The notes under the pieces are model-generated. The model worked only from the letters and a program-made list of their open reading frames with translations, had not been told where the DNA came from and searched no databases. DNA of 64,000 nucleotides from Picochlorum sp. 'celeri' (Eukaryota > Chlorophyta > Trebouxiophyceae), in assembly GCA_010909725.1 (NCBI GenBank), contig JAACMV010000030.1, positions 868,001-932,000 on the forward strand, read 5' to 3'. Shown here piece after piece: positions 10,510 to 20,300 of this stretch (position 1 is the first letter of the stretch; the number at the start of each line of letters is the position of its first letter). The position numbers were made by a program, and so were the translations under genes.

Positions 10510-13261
10510 TCAATAATCAGCGACAGAGTGCGACTTGAGTTTGGTACCCCAGGAAGCATTCAGAGATTTTGGATCCTGAATGCTCTGAGTTTGCGCCACT
10601 GTTGAGTTGTACGCTGCATTCAGATCCACCTCATTCTGCATTTCTGATGATTGTCGCGCAATGCCGGACGACTGAGATACGCTATCATCTCTTGTCGCAG
10701 AAGATTGCTTCTCCATCGAATCTGATCGCTGATCTTCCTTGATGCTAACCTTGCCATTCCTGGCCAATGTATCTCCTAAAATTCTTCTCAATTCAGCAAT
10801 AATTTCTTGGAAACAGGGTCTATCCTCCTGTATATGGGACCAGCATCTCTTCATGAGGGTGACATAATCCTCAAGGCCCTCAAAGCTTCCTGTATCTGGG
10901 CCGGGCAAGTCATACCGTGTTGGAATGGAGAGGCGTCCTCCTTCCATGACCAATGTAACCACCTGCCAAGGATTTGTCACTCCCCAAGGGAGTTCCCAGG
11001 TCATGAGCTCCCACATGACAATTGCAAATGAGTAAACATCCGAGGCAAAGGTGGCATTATTGCCACCTAAAATCTCTGGGGCTAACCATCTTGGATTCGT
11101 TGCTGCCATTGAACTCATCACTGTGCTATCATCCAGCAGTTTTGAGAGGTTGAAATCCGATACTTTTACCCTCCAGTGCTTATCTACCAGGAGATTTGGA
11201 GATTTTAAATCTCTATGGATAATCGGCGGTGCATGATTGTGCAAGTACAACATGCCCTTTGCCGCATCTAACGCCATATTCAACCGTCTGGACCAATCAA
11301 GCATACTAGCTTTAGCTGGAGATGCCTTTGCTCCTCGAAGGACATCTGTTAAACTTCCTCTCGCACAGAACTCTGTAACAATGCATGGGGGATCCAAACA
11401 AACTCCGAGGAAGCTGACGACATTTGGATGCCTAAGTGCTGCCATCATATTACTCTCTTTCGCGAGACTGGAGAGGACAGGGTTGCTCAATGCGAGTTGG
11501 CTGTCCTCGTCTGCGGAATTCATGCTCAGGAGTATTTTAACTGCTACTAATGTTTCGTTCCATTTTGCCAAATACACTCTTCCAAAAGAGCCCTCACCAA
11601 TCTGCCTTTCCATTTGCAAGTCATTGAAATTCACTGTCCACAATTTTACGTCCAATCCAATGGCTGCAGAGGATGGGACTCTACCATGTGCAGGGGACAG
11701 ATTTCCGCTCTCCAGACTGACAGAGTTCTGACTGCCTATTGATTGTTGCTTTTGAATGGAGCTTTGACTCTGGGAGCGTGCATGCATTATGGCCCCTTTA
11801 AGGAAGAGGTCATTCAAATCCTGACCTCTTTGGTCGGGAACTGGAAATTCATTTCCAGGCTCAATGGATTTGAAATTATCAGCATCCTCTATTTTTCCTG
11901 ATCTGTCTCTCTTTGGTCTGCAGAGGAAGAAAAGCAGAAGAAGCAATAGCACTAAAGCAGCAGCTCCCCCCACAGCGATGCCAACAATTGCTCCTGTGCT
12001 CAGACTAGAGGATGAGCTAGGAACGGGAACAGGTGGAGAATTGCTTGGTGTGACTGGAGATGGTGGTGTTGGAATAATAGATGGGCTTGGAGGAGGTGGT
12101 GGAGGAGAAGCAGGAGGCGGTGGCAAGTCTGGATTACAGCTGGGAAGGCTGTTTAGCTGAACAAGCTGCCCACCCTGGGCTTCTGCCCATGTTGGGCCCG
12201 GTGGCAAGTCCCCACACACCTTATTCTCACCAGACTGAGGCATGATGACAATGGCATTTCCATCTCTGACTGTTTGAGCAAAATAATCCGGAATAAAGGT
12301 ATTCAGATTATTATTGTTCACGCGCAGTATCTTCAGATTGCTGAAAGACCACTTTGGGAAGAAACCCAATAAATTACTCTCCAAATTGAAACTTTCAAGC
12401 TTTTGGCATCCTGCGTTCAAACAATAATTCTTTCAAATCGCAAAAATGAAAAGAAATATACAGAAAAATGCACCTACCTTGCATTCCAAAGTCCGCTGGC
12501 CCACCCACCAATTGATTGAAACTCAAATCCAAACTTTGCAAGTTTGGCAAGGCTCCTGCATTGTTGAATGACGTGGGGATTGAGCCACCCAATTTGTTCC
12601 TGGATAAATTGATCGATCTCAAACCAGAAAGTGAACTGTCTGCTAAAGAGCTAGAAATCGTTCCCTCCATGCCCAAGTTGGAAAGATCCAGGTTCTCAAC
12701 ACCCCCTTGGTTATTGCACCTTACACCACTCCAAGAGCACTCATTTGTGCCATCTTGCCAGGAATTGAATTCAGATATTGTATCCGCGTTCTGAATGCCA
12801 CCTTTAAAATTTTGAAGCGCCTGGGCTTGTGGGCTATTCTGTGGAGGAGGAGGAGGAGGAGGGGAAGGAGAAGGTGGCTCTGGCACCGGCTCTGGAGATG
12901 GTTCTGGCACCGGCTCTGGAGATGGCTCTGGCACCGGATCCGGTGATGGTTCTGGGACAGGAGACGGCGATTCATCTACCACTTCTGGAGAGTTATCAAT
13001 CGGCCCGGGCGGAACATCTGCATCAGGCAGTGGCCCAGTGGTTGGGGCCTCTGCAAGAACGTCTTCATATGCCATTTCCATTTGAAGGGCTGGGGCTATA
13101 CTCGGAGATTCAGATTTGATCGCCCCTGGCGCTGATACCTGCGTGATCTCTCGCAGACTTCTTCGACTAGCGCCCATCGACACAGTCGAAAAGAGCACCG
13201 TCAAGAAAAGCAGTCTCATACAAACAACCGAGATTGAGGGTAACGACGGCATGATGAACAT
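10510..13261 (-). CDS. LRR receptor-like protein kinase (TKL/Raf-like) with DFN motif
   Basis: Probable plasma-membrane receptor kinase, 894 aa. Exons 12478-13261 and 10510-12410 join across a 67-nt intron (GTAGGT...ACGCAG, phase 1), which restores GMQGCQKLES inside the LRR region. Order: signal peptide (RLLFLTVLFSTVSMGAS), Pro-Glu-rich repeats of PEPSP type (residues ~95-135), LRR N-cap with CSWSGVRC, about five LRRs, a Pro-rich stalk, a membrane helix (~401-424: VGIAVGGAAALVLLLLLLFF), and a cytosolic kinase (~522-800). Kinase motifs: GEGSFGRV, VAVK (Lys553), IHRDLKSPN (Asp662) and WLAPEIL. The activation-loop DFG is DFN (680-682). The C-terminal tail is Ser/Gln-rich. All catalytic residues except the DFG glycine are present. 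Confidence 0.92.
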
Positions 13262-13605
13262 CTCACCACCACTTCCTTACTCTCTTCTTCTAAATCCTAT
13301 AACAGATCAAATCCTATCACTATACTAATCCTGGTATACCTACGCGTCGTCATAGAAATCATTGTCAGCAAGGGCACATGCACCCATCATCTCCACGTTT
13401 CAAGGGACTGTCCTCGGCAAGAGGACGAGCAACTACCTTCCTGCAACGCGTCTATCAACCTAGCACCCCCGTCCTTTGGATACTTGTTCCCTCCCCATCA
13501 AAGAATGAAACTTTATAGATTATCAATACTATTGACGATGCTAAGAAGACCCTCTTCGCTGGATATCGAGCAACCTGTCCAATCAGCCCGAGGCAGCGAA
13601 ACACG
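13262..13605. other. intergenic upstream of LRR kinase
   Basis: This 344-bp stretch holds the LRR-kinase promoter and the 3' flank of a possible small gene. No repeat, RNA gene or strong motif is recognised. Confidence 0.35.
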
Positions 13606-13862
13606 TCAGGGGAGTTGGCAATGTGCCAGAAGCAGACGCAGAGCGAGGCAGATATCCTAGTTCAGTAATTTATAATTATATAAATGTGAAAAGAACGCAC
13701 CATGTCGGAAATCCCAATCTTCTCGAAAACGGTCGGCAAAGCCGTGTCTCGCCCCCTGGAGTGACCCACTCTACACAGTGATACAGAGAAAGACTGGCTT
13801 TTGAGTACAGTGAAATTGATCAAGTTGATTATGCGCTGCTGATCTGTGTCTGCCCGAACCAT
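13606..13862 (-). CDS. possible two-exon 70-aa protein
   Basis: An unrecognised small ORF. Exon 1 (13701-13862, 54 codons, starting MVRADTDQQRIINL) ends ATG|GTGCGT, a donor form used by several real introns in this window. The next acceptor (AACTAG, exon 2 from 13656) gives a further 16 residues and a stop at 13606, phase 0, with a 44-nt intron, short for this genome. Codon use looks coding-like, and the ORF fills an otherwise empty gap. I know no family for it. It could equally be a chance ORF in the lipase upstream region. Confidence 0.27.
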
Positions 13863-14218
13863 GAAGAGTCCAGTCCTTGCGACATGCCATTGACGCGTAC
13901 CATTCCACTCCTATCAATGGATTGGTTTGATGGTAGCACATATCAGATTGCTCTCCCTTGTCGATACAAATTCATGGTTTTGGTACGATACGAGGCATTT
14001 TATACATACAGTTGTTGGCAACATAAGAAAACAATAGGGTGGAGAATTCTGTCTAGATCTCTACGGTATTCATGAATAAAATAAAATAAGAAACTGATCT
14101 GCCTTGTGCAATGCTGCATGTCACAGGGTTTGACCGAGTTCCTCCTTCCTAACACGGGCTCATGATGTTGAAAGATATATCACAGGCGTTTCCGTGGGTT
14201 TAGAGCCCGAGTTGATTC
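13863..14218. other. intergenic upstream of lipase
   Basis: A 356-bp gap. It serves as the lipase promoter; nothing else is recognised. A 63-codon plus-strand ORF is not supported by composition. Confidence 0.35.
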
Positions 14219-15712
14219 ATGGATGGTATTGACAGAGAGGTGCTGCTTCTGGCACTCGTCTTCTCTCAGAACATGCACCATGGTGTGGACAACGTTGTTC
14301 AAGGTGTGCGCTCATCCCTTTTGGATGTGTCTCTTGAAGCGGATGTTCGTGTTCAGTTGACACGCGTGGGAGTGAAACAGCAGTATATGGTTGCTGAGGT
14401 TGGTGATGTTGTGTTCCTCACCTTGCCAGGCACAAGGGCAATGCGAGATCTATTGGTGGATGGGAATGTGTCGAGAAGAAGGATACCTTTTGGATTTGTT
14501 CACGGGGGATTTCTGGAGCAGTCTTTGTCAATCCCTGTGGAAGAGTTGTACAGACTTTTTGTGTACAAGGGTGGGAAAAGGCTGGTCTTGTGTGGGCATT
14601 CCTTGGGAGGTGCTTTGGCCGTGCTGTGTACGATCCGAATGTTGCAGATTCTTGACCAGGATTCTCGAGATATGAAGGCGATTAGGTGTTTCACGTTTGG
14701 ATCTCCTGGTGTTGGAGATGAAAGAGTGAGAAGGCACGTTCAACGGAGAGGATGGGACAGGGAGATTGTCAACATTGTTGTGGATGATGATCCCATTGCA
14801 TACATGACGGGGTACTATAAGCATATTGGAGCAGTTGTACGCTTTAGACGAACTGGAGCTTTGACGCTTGAGAAGCATCGGATGCGAAACTATTTAAAGC
14901 ATGTTCGTAGTTTCATCTCTAGCAGACCTGAAGCACAAACTGTCCATTGTGAGCCTGGTGCTCTGATACCATCTCCACAGATCACACGTATCTTTTGTCG
15001 TAGCACATCACGATACATATGCATAGAAGGAGAGAATTTAGGCCTTGTCACGCACATAGGTATTGTTCATCCGGCATCAGGTGATGCCACTGTGGGGTCA
15101 TGCAAGATTATTGAAAAGACGCATGCTCGCCTGGTGGCATGGTACGAGGAGGATGCACGATCGTTTGGGAATGGATGCTGCGAACCTCATGCATTGATTC
15201 ATACAGATTTTCACACGTCTCTGTTTCCCATGCGAATGGTGCGCAGCGTTGTCTGGGTCCTGTCAACATCTGATACGATGGAGTATACAAGGCTGCATCA
15301 CTGTATACTCCATGGTGCTGATGTTTGGGATGTTACTGCCAAACTCCTATCTGTTATAAATGAGAAGAATATTATATCAGTGATCAAAGCCCTCAGTGCC
15401 TATTTTGCCGGGGATGGAAAATCCTCAATCTCCAGCGTATTAAAAAGCATCCCTGGCCCGAATTGTATACTGATACATAGCAACCACATTCTTGATGATA
15501 TTTTTTACGATGCTTTGTACCAGCTAAGTGGAAGAATGACAGTACTGCTATCTCACACAGAATTTCTTAGTGCAGAGTTGAAGAGGAAGATTAAAACACT
15601 CAGCGGTGCCCATACTGTACTAGATCTTCAGAGAGGTATAGAAACATCCATTGCTATCTTTATGGAATCCCAACAACAACAAAATTTACAGTATCAACAT
15701 AGTAGATTATAA
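14219..15712 (+). CDS. class 3 (fungal-type) lipase / alpha-beta hydrolase
   Basis: Predicted acyl-ester hydrolase, 497 aa, single exon. The class 3 lipase core lies in residues 60-230. The nucleophile elbow is LVLCGHSLGGALA (Ser128), preceded by the oxyanion-side GFVHGGFLEQ. FTFGSPGVGDERVRR follows, then the Asp in NIVVDDDPIA (189-191) and the His at EKHRMRNYL (220), in the right order and spacing for the triad. No signal peptide or membrane helix is seen, so it is probably cytosolic or lipid-droplet associated. The C-terminal half contains PSPQITRIFCRST and ICIEGENLGLVTHI, which looks like an IPT/TIG-type beta domain, a weaker call. Substrate is unknown. The stop codon lies 8 bp from that of the convergent PP2C gene. 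Confidence 0.83.
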   Translation: MDGIDREVLLLALVFSQNMHHGVDNVVQGVRSSLLDVSLEADVRVQLTRVGVKQQYMVAEVGDVVFLTLPGTRAMRDLLVDGNVSRRRIPFGFVHGGFLEQSLSIPVEELYRLFVYKGGKRLVLCGHSLGGALAVLCTIRMLQILDQDSRDMKAIRCFTFGSPGVGDERVRRHVQRRGWDREIVNIVVDDDPIAYMTGYYKHIGAVVRFRRTGALTLEKHRMRNYLKHVRSFISSRPEAQTVHCEPGALIPSPQITRIFCRSTSRYICIEGENLGLVTHIGIVHPASGDATVGSCKIIEKTHARLVAWYEEDARSFGNGCCEPHALIHTDFHTSLFPMRMVRSVVWVLSTSDTMEYTRLHHCILHGADVWDVTAKLLSVINEKNIISVIKALSAYFAGDGKSSISSVLKSIPGPNCILIHSNHILDDIFYDALYQLSGRMTVLLSHTEFLSAELKRKIKTLSGAHTVLDLQRGIETSIAIFMESQQQQNLQYQHSRL

Positions 15713-15720
15713 AATACAGT

Positions 15721-17292
15721 TTAGATGAATGAAACCTGTCTAGTAGTTTCCCAACTGTTTCGTGACCACATCCGAACTATCAGGGTCGTGATATCATCCC
15801 GTGATCCCAGTGACTGAGCCTCTCGAACAATAGCTGCAGCAATCTCTGAAACCGTTCCATGGGAGTCTTCATCTACCTTGATCGCTATGGCTCCTACCTG
15901 GTCAATTGATAGTACATCCCAGACTCCATCCGAGGCTATGATGAGAATCGCACCATGGTTTGCATCAATCTCGTGAGCTGGACTGATTGATGGCTCTGCG
16001 GATAAACCCAAGTCCTCATCCTTCAAAAATCTATCACCTAGAGCTCTGGCGAGATTAAGCCCATATAGTCTACGTGTCTCCTCTCCGATTGGAATGCCAT
16101 TCCGTTCCAATCGCTCTCTTTCCCTGGGATTTGAAAGACGATGATCTTCAGTGAGATTGTGGATAGTTTTCTCATCGCCTGTTTCTGGCAGTGAAATTAA
16201 AATTGCCATCGAATCCCCAACATTGGCCCCTTGGATATATACATGATCATCATGCAGCTTCCAAATCAGGATGGATGTTGCCGTGCATCCCGCTTCATCA
16301 GCAATTCTGTCATCTGCGGCTAAGAACGCATCATGCAGCGGTGTCTTGAATTCTTTTGTACTATATGATTCTGGGTTGATTTTCTCACGATCGACCGTCT
16401 CCTGCACTCGCATGGCTATCTCCTCTGGTAGCGCTGAACTCGCTGCCTCGGCTGCAGTCCTGCCACAGTGTCCATCAAAAACACAAAAGAGCGACGCATA
16501 CATCGAATCTGTATTCATGAAGGGAGATTGCACAGTCGTCACATCTTCTATTTCTTGACTCTTACGCGCATGGTCCCGCCCAGTGCAAGAAACAATGCAG
16601 CACTCAAACCTCAGCTCCTCTGACACTGCAACACAAACTGCATTTGAACTCGGACTTGCATCCAACTTTGGCGACACAAGAGAGTGAAATGATGGCACTC
16701 TATTCTTGAATATTGTTAAACTTTTGGGAAATGACTCTGCAGAAAGACTATGCCGCCTATCACTCGACTCTGCTGCCGCCATCTCCTCGGGCATGAGGGA
16801 CACTTTGAGCCGTGTCATGGATCCCAACTGTATCATGTCATCAGCACTCAACCTATACAAATCTCCCTTCACCTTGTGCTCCCTCGATATTTTCTCTCCA
16901 TTCAAAAACGTCCCATTCAAGGACCCTTCATCAAATATCGTCCAACAACCCCGGGGATAGCTCCACTGGAGCGTTGCATGCCGACCCGACACTTCAGCAT
17001 CATGGCACACCAGCATATTCGAAGGCGCTCGCCCAATCATGATGGCGTCCTGCTCAGAACCCACGCAGAGCTTTGTTTCTGAACAAGCCCCAGCTATCAC
17101 ATCGATTTGAATAGCAAGCCTCGCATGAGACCCTAGTTCGTCGTCGTCGTCAGTGTCGGACGCAAGTTTTCTTTCACTCGCTGTGCTCTTCATTGTCGAA
17201 GAAACTAGCTTCATTCTAGATTCCAAGTTTAATAGGTCTTCGCTCATCCTAAATGGTGGGAAATTATCCCCATCATCGTCGTCCTGACTCAT
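15721..17292 (-). CDS. FHA-domain PP2C protein phosphatase
   Basis: Mg/Mn-dependent Ser/Thr phosphatase with a phosphothreonine-binding domain, 523 aa. FHA at ~75-165: IMIGRAPSNM, SGRHATLQW, EGSLNGTFLNGEKI. PP2C at ~225-510 with all metal-site blocks: CVFDGHCGRTAAEAA, GCTATSILI, GANVGDSMAIL, LTEDHRLSN, GLNLARALGDRFLK, IASDGVWDVLS and SRDDITTLIVRM. The combination is that of plant kinase-associated phosphatase (KAPP), but no membrane anchor is visible at the N-terminus. In plants KAPP dephosphorylates LRR receptor kinases; the LRR kinase 2.5 kb away is a possible partner by analogy only. Single exon. Confidence 0.92.
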   Translation of the reverse strand: MSQDDDDGDNFPPFRMSEDLLNLESRMKLVSSTMKSTASERKLASDTDDDDELGSHARLAIQIDVIAGACSETKLCVGSEQDAIMIGRAPSNMLVCHDAEVSGRHATLQWSYPRGCWTIFDEGSLNGTFLNGEKISREHKVKGDLYRLSADDMIQLGSMTRLKVSLMPEEMAAAESSDRRHSLSAESFPKSLTIFKNRVPSFHSLVSPKLDASPSSNAVCVAVSEELRFECCIVSCTGRDHARKSQEIEDVTTVQSPFMNTDSMYASLFCVFDGHCGRTAAEAASSALPEEIAMRVQETVDREKINPESYSTKEFKTPLHDAFLAADDRIADEAGCTATSILIWKLHDDHVYIQGANVGDSMAILISLPETGDEKTIHNLTEDHRLSNPRERERLERNGIPIGEETRRLYGLNLARALGDRFLKDEDLGLSAEPSISPAHEIDANHGAILIIASDGVWDVLSIDQVGAIAIKVDEDSHGTVSEIAAAIVREAQSLGSRDDITTLIVRMWSRNSWETTRQVSFI

Positions 17293-17573
17293 ATTCTTCG
17301 CTGCATGAGTTGCAAAACCGTGGAGGATTGATTGATATCACACAGTATCTATTACTAGATACATTTGAATGAAAATAGTATCGAGAATAATGCACACTTG
17401 TTACGGGCCTATGAGTTTGAGTATACAATGCGTGTATGCTTTTTTCTTAAAAACAGTTTTCAAAACAAACTAATTAAGGCAGTTTTCTATATGGATGGAA
17501 AAGATCACGTGCTCTGCGGCATGATTGTGTATCAAAAAAAAATAGAAAAAGTACTGTTTATTATTAGTGCAAC

Positions 17574-18374
17574 ATGGGAAAGCAGGGAAAGCAGAAGAAG
17601 AGAACGAGGGATGCAGAAGAGGAGGACGAGACTCTGCATGCTGCGTCTGATGAGAGCGATACAATCGATACTACTAGTACTTCTACCAGTAGCAGTGAGG
17701 AGGAAGATGATGACGATAGTGAGGGGGCTTTTGATACGATTGATGTGGACTTTGAGTTTTTTGACCCAGACCAGAGTGATTTTCATGGTATCAAGACACT
17801 GCTGACCAATTATTTGGATGGCAAAGAGTACAACTGTTCAGATTTCGTAGACGAGGTGATGGGTAGTCAAGGGAGCACGGTTATCAAGTGTGGTGATGGT
17901 GAGAATGTGATTGGTATTGCTGCTGTGGTGGATATTGGAACCAGCTCCCTCTTTGGAGTCTTGGATTTCATCGAGGGAAAATGTCCTGAAGACATGTTGC
18001 CTGCGTTGAAAGAACTAAAGAATGCCAAGTTTATTGTGAGTGAAAGGTTGATGAATAGTCCACCACAGCTTGCACCGCCGCTGATGGATGCCATCTTTGA
18101 TGGACGAGAGGATGGGACGGAACATTACATCCTACTTGGAAGAGCGTACAAGGATAACAGTACGCCGTCCTCCAAAGGGTTCAAACTTATATTTGCTCTC
18201 CCAGAATACCAGTTTCTGTATGATGCATCCAGAATCAAGTTTGAATTTGAAGTGGCTGCAGGTGGGCACTATGCACGAGAGAAGGATGATCTGAGGCCCA
18301 TGCGCTTTGTCTGTTGTATTGATAGAACGTCATTGAATACAGCGCTTGGTGCTATGAAGAAAGTCATTCAGTAG
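17574..18374 (+). CDS. BCP1: BCP1 / BCCIP-family nuclear protein
   Basis: Homologue of yeast Bcp1 (chaperone and export factor for the 60S protein uL14) and human BCCIP. 266 aa, single exon. The N-terminus is basic (MGKQGKQKKRTRD), followed by an acidic Ser/Glu/Asp stretch (EEEDDDDSEG), typical of the family. The conserved core follows: IDVDFEFFDPDQSDFHGIKT, then LLTNYLDG, GTVIK-type core, FGVLDFIEGK, HYILLGRAY, and FALPEYQFLYDASRIKFEFE near the C-terminus. Length matches the family. The 3' side opens into the window's repeat-rich gene desert. Confidence 0.88.
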   Translation: MGKQGKQKKRTRDAEEEDETLHAASDESDTIDTTSTSTSSSEEEDDDDSEGAFDTIDVDFEFFDPDQSDFHGIKTLLTNYLDGKEYNCSDFVDEVMGSQGSTVIKCGDGENVIGIAAVVDIGTSSLFGVLDFIEGKCPEDMLPALKELKNAKFIVSERLMNSPPQLAPPLMDAIFDGREDGTEHYILLGRAYKDNSTPSSKGFKLIFALPEYQFLYDASRIKFEFEVAAGGHYAREKDDLRPMRFVCCIDRTSLNTALGAMKKVIQ

Positions 18375-18403
18375 TAAAGAAGAAGCTATTTATCAAATTG
18401 GAG

Positions 18404-18580
18404 TGGCCGCAGCTCCAAACATGGCTTTCTATCAAACATTCAAAGAGCATGCAACAAAGCAAGCAAAGGTGTACAGGCCGAAGCGATGCCGAAACAACAC
18501 CTGTATTAGAACAGTATGGTACAGGGATGTGAATGCTGCAATCAACATGATACTCAGGATGCTATGGAGACTGCCCTAGA
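18404..18580 (+). pseudogene. Fanzor (eukaryotic TnpB) C-terminal relic
   Basis: An uninterrupted 58-codon reading frame without a start. It ends with the zinc-ribbon and RuvC-III block of TnpB/Fanzor nucleases: KRCRNNTC, then TVWYRDVNAAINM, then a stop 8 codons later. The pattern C-x4-C ... W-x-R-D-V-N-A-A-x-N matches IS607-type Fanzor/TnpB C-termini, where the Asp is the third catalytic acid. Nothing upstream (RuvC-I, RuvC-II, first Cys pair) is recognisable, so this is a truncated, non-functional fragment. It sits between the BCP1 stop and the left end of the TIR element. The frame is short, so similarity beyond the motif cannot be judged by eye. Confidence 0.6.
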
Positions 18581-18691
18581 GATTCCGCAAGAAGGCAACA
18601 ACATGATGAGTCAATACGTTTGATAAGTGCCATTGTGCGAAGATCATTTGCCTGCTACGTGTGTATGTATACGTTACATATCCTTGTGTGA
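18581..18691. other. gap between Fanzor relic and TIR element
   Basis: A 111-bp spacer with no recognisable feature. Its last three bases (TGA, 18689-18691) are the putative target-site duplication of the element that follows. Confidence 0.4.
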
Positions 18692-18724
18692 GGCCACTCT
18701 TAATTAATTCTGCTGTTCCCGTCA
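18692..18724 (+). repeat. left terminal inverted repeat
   Basis: This 33-bp sequence starts GGCCACTCTTAATTAATTC and ends CTGTTCCCGTCA. It is perfectly matched in inverse orientation by 22256-22288. Confidence 0.85.
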
Positions 18725-19304
18725 AATCGCCTACTACTTTTGGGAGGAGAGGGGCCGAGATTTATAAATCGTCTGTTGCACAAAATCTGTACCGAATTGG
18801 ACCAAATAGATGCCACCATGCGATAGAACTCGTCGAGAGGAGTCGATTGGTGGGGTTTCAGGCCCAAACTCGATCATGATGCATCGTGATTGGTCAAGGC
18901 CAGTCCTGAGGGCAGACGATCCAGTCGGCAAAAATTTGAAATTTTATGAAGGTCGGTTCGAGCCAAGTTCACTTGAGAGATACAGGAGGCCTGCGAGGAA
19001 GAAGAGGAAGAATGTTTTGAATGATAAATAGCTTCAAGTATGAAGATATGCTGAATATTAGACTTAATCAGCAGCTACTGAACAGGGTTCCTTGATGGAG
19101 GTTGACCAACCATGCTCTCAAGGACCAGAAATGGAGCCAAGTGGTGATTTTATGAGCATGATGGCTACTCAAGAGTATTAAATGCCATATTTGATCAATA
19201 AACACATTAAAACCCTTTACAGGAGCTTCTAAGACGCATTATCCATCTTTGCGATGCGTAGATTAAGGATTTCTGCTGTAACCATAAAAAAATCGGGATT
19301 TTCT

Positions 19305-19695
19305 TTAAATCGCGGCGGCCGGCACCGATTCGATTCCGGACAAAAGAGCCTCCCGATCGAATATTTGCGTCCGTGGCTGCGAGATTTTGCATTTCTCGCC
19401 GGCGGAGGTACCGGGTGCGGGGGGCGGTCTCCGCCGATGTGCGCGATTTCCGGAAATGGGCCGAAAATCGCTCCCTCGCTAGGCCCCGAAATGTCCTCGC
19501 TCGGCCCCCGACGAAAAGATATTCCAAAAAAACTGGGCTGGGCTACGGTCCGGGCGGCAACGGGCGTTCCTGCTGGGCGGCCCAGCGCCGCAAAGGCGGG
19601 TTGCCGACACCTCCGAAACCGATCTTCTCCATCTGTCGCGGTCCTCGGTGGGCCGGCCGATACTCCCGATCGACCCACTCCCCAGAGTGCCCCCA
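19305..19695. other. GC-rich island inside the TIR element
   Basis: About 390 bp of clearly higher GC than the AT-leaning flanks, with abrupt edges near 19305 and 19695. It is open in several frames on both strands (up to 163 codons), as expected for GC-rich DNA. I recognise no protein, rRNA or tRNA in any frame. The origin is unknown: it could be captured host or foreign DNA or a distinct repeat. Confidence 0.55.
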
Positions 19696-19749
19696 ACTTA
19701 TTACGGAAACAGCAGTGCCAAAGAAGATGACAGAAGATTTAATGAACAA

Positions 19750-19950
19750 GAACCTCTCAGAATCTCTGAGAACATCAGATTACTATTTCATGGACATTCA
19801 ACAAATATCTAAGATCATCAGAGAACATGTGATCGACATCTGGGAGCATTTGATCAGGCTCTGAGAACATCCAAATCTTCTGAGAACACCTGACAAAGCT
19901 CTAAGAACATCAGAGGGCACCTAAGAGCATTTCATGAGCATCTAAAGAGA
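19750..19950. repeat. degenerate GAGAACATC-type short repeats
   Basis: About eight imperfect copies of a 9-15-bp word (CTGAGAACATC, TCAGAGAACATG, TCTGAGAACACC, CTAAGAACATC, CTAAGAGCATT) recur at 15-30-bp intervals. They lie directly downstream of the GC-rich island. The array is minisatellite-like and decayed. Confidence 0.5.
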
Positions 19951-20094
19951 TGAGAGAAGATTCGATGTAATTGCTCATGTTTAGAGTGATCAGTATAATC
20001 CTCAAAAAGCAGATGGTTACTGACATGGCACTGTTTCTCATGAGGTGCATGAGAGGGTGCTGTCCTGTCAACACTTTGTCAGTCAACACAACTG

Positions 20095-20300
20095 CCCTGC
20101 ACTCAGAGCATGTCCTCCGTCCGCCCCGACCAATATATGTCCCGATATTTTACTCATCGACCTCCAAGGCCAAAATCAGGCAGCCCGGATTCTTTGAGCC
20201 CGGCGCGTATGATCAAATTCGGGGGAATTGCATTAGACCACAAAGTTATACATGTATTCCTCCAGAACAGATGGCTTTTTTGACTGCTCCAACTGTTGCA
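20095..20300 (+). repeat. internal diverged copy of the element's right subterminal region
   Basis: Shares the string GACCAATATATGTCC and a surrounding pattern of matches with 21920-22050 in the same orientation. At translated level RPIYV and related residues recur in both. It suggests nesting or an internal duplication of an end. Identity is low outside the shared word. Confidence 0.4.

Noticed and set aside
12707..13119. Plus-strand ORFs rich in Glu or Arg/Trp
   Set aside because: Antisense shadows of the Pro-rich repeats in the LRR kinase.
19229..19864. Overlapping ORFs of 106-163 codons on both strands
   Set aside because: They lie in the GC-rich island, where stop codons are rare by composition; no domain is recognisable in any frame.
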